Shown one piece after another: positions 58,321 through 64,000 of a stretch of 64,000 nucleotides of DNA; position 1 is the stretch's first letter, and the number at the start of each line of letters is the position of its first letter. The stretch covers positions 27,106,763 to 27,170,762 of the forward strand of contig CM038710.1 of the NCBI GenBank assembly GCA_021613375.1, given 5' to 3'. This DNA is from Megaleporinus macrocephalus (taxonomy: Eukaryota > Chordata > Actinopteri > Characiformes > Anostomidae). Both the position numbers and the translations under genes were made by a program. Below the pieces are notes generated by a model, which did no database searches, was not told where the DNA came from, and saw only the letters and a list, made by a program, of their open reading frames with translations.

Positions 58321-58974
58321 AATAATTAAATTATATAAATAGAATTAAACTGAATAACTATCAAATCAGTTTAGGGACCAGAAATAGAATTTTATGAAGA
58401 ATGGAGGGATGGGAAACTAACAAAGAGAAGGAAAAGTATAGCAATTGAAAGGGTTATTTCCAACAACCTTTATAAAGCACTGTCAATATTTTTTTATGAG
58501 ATTATGTTGCTAGGAGAGAGCTTTACTCATACAAGAATATAAATGCTATAATATTATTAATACTTTAGAATACTTTACAATAAGAATGTGCTTACCACTA
58601 TGTGATACATTACTCTGCTAGGAATGGATGCACAGTCTTTTGAAATGATAGTTGGAGGAATAGGTATATATGACAGTTAGTTTATTCGCTATGTTGTAAT
58701 GATAGTTTGCTAAATGGACCTCACTAAAATTCTGATCCTTACAGCCCTGTATATGATGATAACCGGATGCATAATGCATAAGCTACCATTTGTTAATTTA
58801 CTACTAGGTTATGGCTATTCAGCCTCGCAGCTCCAGTGCAGATCTAAACCAAAATGAAAACATTACAGTAAAACCGGTGACTTTCTTGAAGCTGTAAAGA
58901 AAAATATGAGGCAATTGGTGAATTGTCACAGTGACCAGTTTTTGTAATGGTACACCTCCACTTTTGGCTAATTG

Positions 58975-59400
58975 GTGGGGGGAGAGCTGGACTCCTCTCT
59001 CCAGCCTTGGGGACTTAATTCATAACCTTACACTCGTTTCGCTGAACGCAATCTCTTTTCATCTGTAGATCCAACACACAAGGACCCTGTCATCACCCCA
59101 CTCTTATCCTCTTGGTAACTGCCATCTCTCTCTCAGTCAACCACTGGGTCCATCTAAGAGCACTCTGCTGGAGGGCTGCAGGCACTGTTGCTTTTTGCCT
59201 CTGTAATTGCTTGTCAAATCCCATGGTGTCTGAAGCCTTGCTACAGCGTTTATTAAGGGTCCCCGGTGAAGACGTGAGCTGCTCTTGTGACCCCCCTCTC
59301 CCTCTCTTTCTGTCACTCCACCGCCTCCCACCTCTTTCTCCTTCATCTCTCGTTCCGCTTAAACTCCAAACGGAGCGTCAGGCTTGACGTCTGGAATCAA
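58975..59400. promoter_or_regulatory. Candidate conserved noncoding element
   Basis: Non-repetitive sequence with tgcctctgtaattgcttgtc and cttgctacagcgtttattaa. No coding frame with splice sites was found. Based on appearance only. Confidence 0.25.
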
Positions 59401-59904
59401 AGCTTTCAGCCAGGGGAAATGACTCTGTTTTGAATAATGGCACCTTTTGAGGAACTGGAATGGTAGTAAGAACTACAGCATAAATATAGTGTATGTTCAT
59501 ATATGCATGCACATGGAGTGCCTTCTAGGCAACGCGATGAAAGATGGATGCACTAAGTGCTTTTAAAAAACGGTTTTGAAAGCAATGCATTTACCTGTGC
59601 ACATCACAAAACCATCTCAGTAGGTGAAGACAGCTAGTGTGGACAATATACACATCAGGTGTCATTATCAGACAGTTGTAAAAATATTGTAAAGATGTAA
59701 AGATATCTTACCAAGTGATACGATAAGACCGTTTCAGCATGAACTAATCACATCACACCATTAAAAAAACAAATTTGTGTTTTGCCATAATCTTCTATTG
59801 AAGTGTCATGACTTTTGTCTATCTTTAAGTGTTTTAATTAGATCTTGTTGTACCAGCAAATGGAAAATACAATAATAATCAAATTTAAGAATTTGCCACT
59901 ATTT

Positions 59905-60151
59905 GCACACAGCGGAATCTGACATCCACATAGTAAAACACCCACATATACACACTCTGGTGAACACACCCACTAGGGTGCAGTGAGAACACATGCCTGG
60001 AGCAGCCCTATCCATCGTGCTCGGGGAGCAGTTGGGGGTTAGGTGCCTTGCTCAAGGGCCCTTCAGTCATGTGGTGTTGGTCCAGGGGATCAAACCAGCA
60101 ACCTTCCGGTGACAAGACCGGATCCCTATCCTTCAGCCCACAACTGCCCCT
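59905..60151 (-). mobile_element. tRNA-derived SINE, minus orientation
   Basis: The minus strand begins ggggcagttgtgggctgaag, then gatagggatccggtcttgt and gctggtttgatccc (B-box-like). Same family as 4835-5056 and 44959-45185. Confidence 0.75.
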
Positions 60152-61858
60152 AAATCAGCAGCATCATGTTTCACCTCCGCCACCCTCTAGCCAAATGTTT
60201 CTTCTTCTTTTTTTCTTTTTTTGCACCAGCTTCTTGTTAACTACACATCCTGATTTTCCCATCTCTTAAAAATGAAACTTTGAAGAGAGTAACAGATTTG
60301 GTGGTCTACCAGGTCTTGCAGGACTCTTAGAAGTACAGTTTTCTCTGTATGTTTTAAAGCTTAGCTTTGTAAGTTTTGGAGATCTCTTTGGTGGAAATGC
60401 ATGACTGTACACGACATATGGGATTGGACCCCTTTCTCGAGCAAATGGTTCAGATTATTGTAAATCTGAACCACTGACATGTTTGACTTTTAAATAATTG
60501 TTTTAGGCAGAACAGGCCAACTCAAAGCAGCACATGCACACCATATTTTAGCATCTTCTTTTGTCTACTGACTTAGTAATGCAACGTCTTTCAGTGTTAA
60601 CAAAGAAATCTGATTAAAGTTTTGGGAATTGGCAGCCTCTCAGTTTCATGTGCAGCAGGACATTTTGTCAGGTGGGTTGTGATGAGCTTTTCTTCGCTGA
60701 GTTTTGAAAGCATTCACTCAGATATCATTTTAACCAACGTTGGTCAGACATATTTTATACTAGTTGTGTTTATGAAAGGGAACAGAGGGAGGCACTGAAG
60801 ATGGCCTTGAGAATAATTGCTAGCCTGGTTTATCAAACAATACAGGACTTAGGTTGAAGCAAAGACATGGATAGCAAATTACACAACCACCTTCAGCTAA
60901 AACAACTTTGCAGTAACGAGTTTCCCAAAGCAAAAAAGCACCATTAGTCAAAAAATGGACTAATATGTGCAGTTAACGTTAGCTATGCAGCTAAAACAAC
61001 TTCACAGTTAACAGCAAAAAATAACTTAACTGTCCAGCAAGAAAAATCCCATTCAGAACATGACGGGGTTTGCAGTTCTGATGTCTCCATATTCATATTC
61101 ATTCACTACTGCTGTCTTGGGGCGGTACTGGAAGGTTGTATATATCAGATGGTTAACCAGATGGCCTTTTTATTGCTGTATTTAAAACCACATAGCTCTA
61201 ATAAAAGAGCACCAGGTATATATTTTTTCACATTTACTGCAAGTCTAGTGTTTCTCACTTGTGTAAAAGGTTAAAGGTCGCACAACTTATAAACTTCTGT
61301 GTCATCAAGGTAATTACAAGATTACCCGTTGCAAATATGATTGATTTGTCAGCCATTCAAGCTCAATTTACAAGTGGGACAATTAGTATTTTTCAGTTTT
61401 TGGCACCACTCAAACTCGGCATAACGTTCAGCAGCGTATAAACACCAACCCCTTTTTGAACCTGAGCATGTGACGTCCAGACAGCTCAGGCTTTTGAATT
61501 TATATTTTAGGCTTAGCATGTAGACTTGCACTCCAAACAAATCTAATTTAGTGCAGCTCTAAAGCAAAAGTCTCAAACCAAATTCTTAAGTGATAGCTCT
61601 TTCACTAGCCGTGATATCATCTTATCCACTACAGGCACTGAATTTGAAAGAGACTAGGCTGATTACGTCTCTTGTGCAGTCATTACGTCTCTTATCCAGG
61701 CCTCTGAAAGCTCAAAAGAAAGTTTGGATGAAGCACACAAGGTCATTCTGAGGTCGAGTGAATAGACAGTACACAAAAAAACAAAAAAACAAAAAACAAA
61801 GCCCTCAGGATGCTGTGACTGAGAGGACATGTGTAACAGATGCTCATTTCCCCTCTGC

Positions 61859-61860
<2 letters not shown>

Positions 61861-61896
<36 letters not shown>
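61861..61896. repeat. (CT)n microsatellite
   Basis: About 18 CT units. Confidence 0.95.
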
Positions 61897-61902
<6 letters not shown>

Positions 61903-62347
61903 TACAGAGCAGTAAATAAATAATGAGGCCATTGTTAAAATTCATGTAGCCTTTCCTCTCTTCACAGTCTCACTGTAACTCCATGTGCCCTAATGCATGT
62001 TAATACAGCTGCATACTCCACCAATTACTCCTTATTCAAGGTGTACAAAGCGCTCTGAGGAAAGCATGTGAAAGACGACTAAAGCTGCCATAATGACAGA
62101 ATGCTCTGCTCTCATCTGCCTGCAGCACTCAGCCCACCCTGCTATACCTCCAATTCATCCCATTGTTCTGCTCCCGGAGCCAAATGAAATTAGAAATCTC
62201 TGAAATTAGAATTCTCTGAAAGCAAATGGAGGAAAAAATTACCAAATGCATTTTTTAGTTTGTGTCTTTTCAGATGCGGCTCTGAGTCTTTTTATGTTGA
62301 CCACCTATCTCGACCCGGTTAATCGCATCTCTTTCAGAGCCGGCATG

Positions 62348-63060
<713 letters not shown>

Positions 63061-63137
63061 GGCAGGAATCCGCCTGAGGCCCCCATAAGCCAGGAGTCCA
63101 ATGAAATGGAGCATTCCATCTCCATCCATCTCATCAA
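63061..63137 (+). other. Orphan exon-like 77-bp segment
   Basis: It follows the long pyrimidine tract and a tttgcaag acceptor and ends at gtaagg. One frame is open throughout ([19 protein letters not shown] within it). No partner exon or homologue was recognised, so this may be chance. Confidence 0.2.
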
Positions 63138-64000
63138 GTAAGGACACAACCAAGTGAAGAAGGAGGCTGTGTCCAGAAACTTTTGCTAGAGGAACACAGA
63201 GGAACTGAGAAGAGGAAAGGATCAGGAGGAGTGAGGAGTATGAGCAGAAATAAGGGAAATGAGACATTGATTCCTTTCAACATTATTAATTTGATGTCCA
63301 CTGCTGACGAAATGAGCCATTCACAATGTTCACTTCAAAGCAAGCCCTAAGCTGCTGCACAGAGCCTGTCTATTCACCTCTGTGTGGCTTTGTACTGTTT
63401 TCATTTCATTTTACACCAATTACAAATTACACAGCATCACAAATCTTTATATAAACCCCAAACAAAACACACAATTTAAAATGGGCATATTGTGGTGTGC
63501 GTGTTTGCCCTGATCACTCTGAAACCTGTAAAAGACTTTCTGAGACTTCCTGGGCAGAACTCATGCTTAAAGCCACTTTGGATGGTATTTTAAGTGACTT
63601 CTCTCGCCTCCTCCGGACAAGATAGTGCCACGCAATGGGTTCCAGAGTCACAGAGGAAGAATCAGTAGGAAGATATTGACTGATATTGACAAAACAAAAA
63701 AGCAGTAATCTATATTATGGAGAGGAGCTTGTTTAATGTGATCAAATAAAGTTGTCCAATTTCAGCAAATCAACACAAAAAAAGAGGTAAGCATGAGGCA
63801 TCACACGATTACAAAGCTACATTTTTCCCAGCAGACCGGCTGTACAGCTAGTGTTACTGGTAGTATAGATTGCTCCGGTGTAATGAACTACAAGGTGACC
63901 AGATACAGGTTATTAATCACCTTTTCTGTAACTGTGAGATTATTTTACTGATTACTTTTCTGTAAGAAAATCATTTTTTTAAATTCTGAATGAATCTGTA

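Overview
The window is vertebrate nuclear DNA, almost certainly from a teleost fish. Genes are split into short exons with GT/AG introns, the encoded proteins are vertebrate orthologues, and introns and spacers carry fish-style Tc1/mariner relics, a tRNA-derived SINE, MITEs, TAACGTTAGC-type promoter motifs and long AT, CT and CA microsatellites. Nothing bacterial, organellar or CRISPR-like is present. Five protein-coding genes were rebuilt exon by exon; wherever both boundaries were read, splice phases join without a frame break. Layout: (1) 127-3975, minus, 5' part of lrif1 (the gene leaves the window on the left). (2) 5753-9472, minus, complete apex2, 580 aa in six exons, with a possible 38-residue N-terminal extension. 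(3) 12153-14699, plus, a two-exon N-terminal-RASSF gene (RASSF7/8 type), 486 aa. (4) 16770-25888, minus, complete csde1/unr, 796 aa in 18 exons, plus two upstream alternative coding exons (26603-26770, 28061-28186), candidate 5' UTR exons to about 35700 and a 1.6-kb 3' UTR. (5) 37560-46682, minus, complete porcn, 446 aa in 12 exons, with a noncoding first exon near 48301. From about 48550 to 64000 I find no gene; this spacer holds repeats, pyrimidine tracts and several stretches that look like conserved noncoding elements. The genes do not form a pathway. LRIF1 is a chromatin/HP1-associated nuclear factor, APEX2 a PCNA-linked DNA-repair nuclease, the RASSF protein a Ras-association/coiled-coil scaffold, CSDE1 an RNA-binding translation and stability regulator, and PORCN the ER acyltransferase that lipidates Wnt. 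The arrangement is informative: in mammals csde1 lies directly upstream of NRAS, but here its 3' end meets the convergent rassf gene and no NRAS is visible. Genes whose human orthologues lie on 1p13 (LRIF1, CSDE1) and Xp11 (APEX2, PORCN) are interleaved. The points most worth a second look are a candidate 12-nt csde1 microexon, in-frame alternative csde1 N-termini, an A/C-rich 5' UTR exon with a splice-created uORF, a presequence-like apex2 extension, tandem PIP boxes in APEX2, a PDZ-ligand C-terminus on the RASSF protein, several nested or fold-back transposons, and candidate noncoding elements in the 15-kb gene-free flank.
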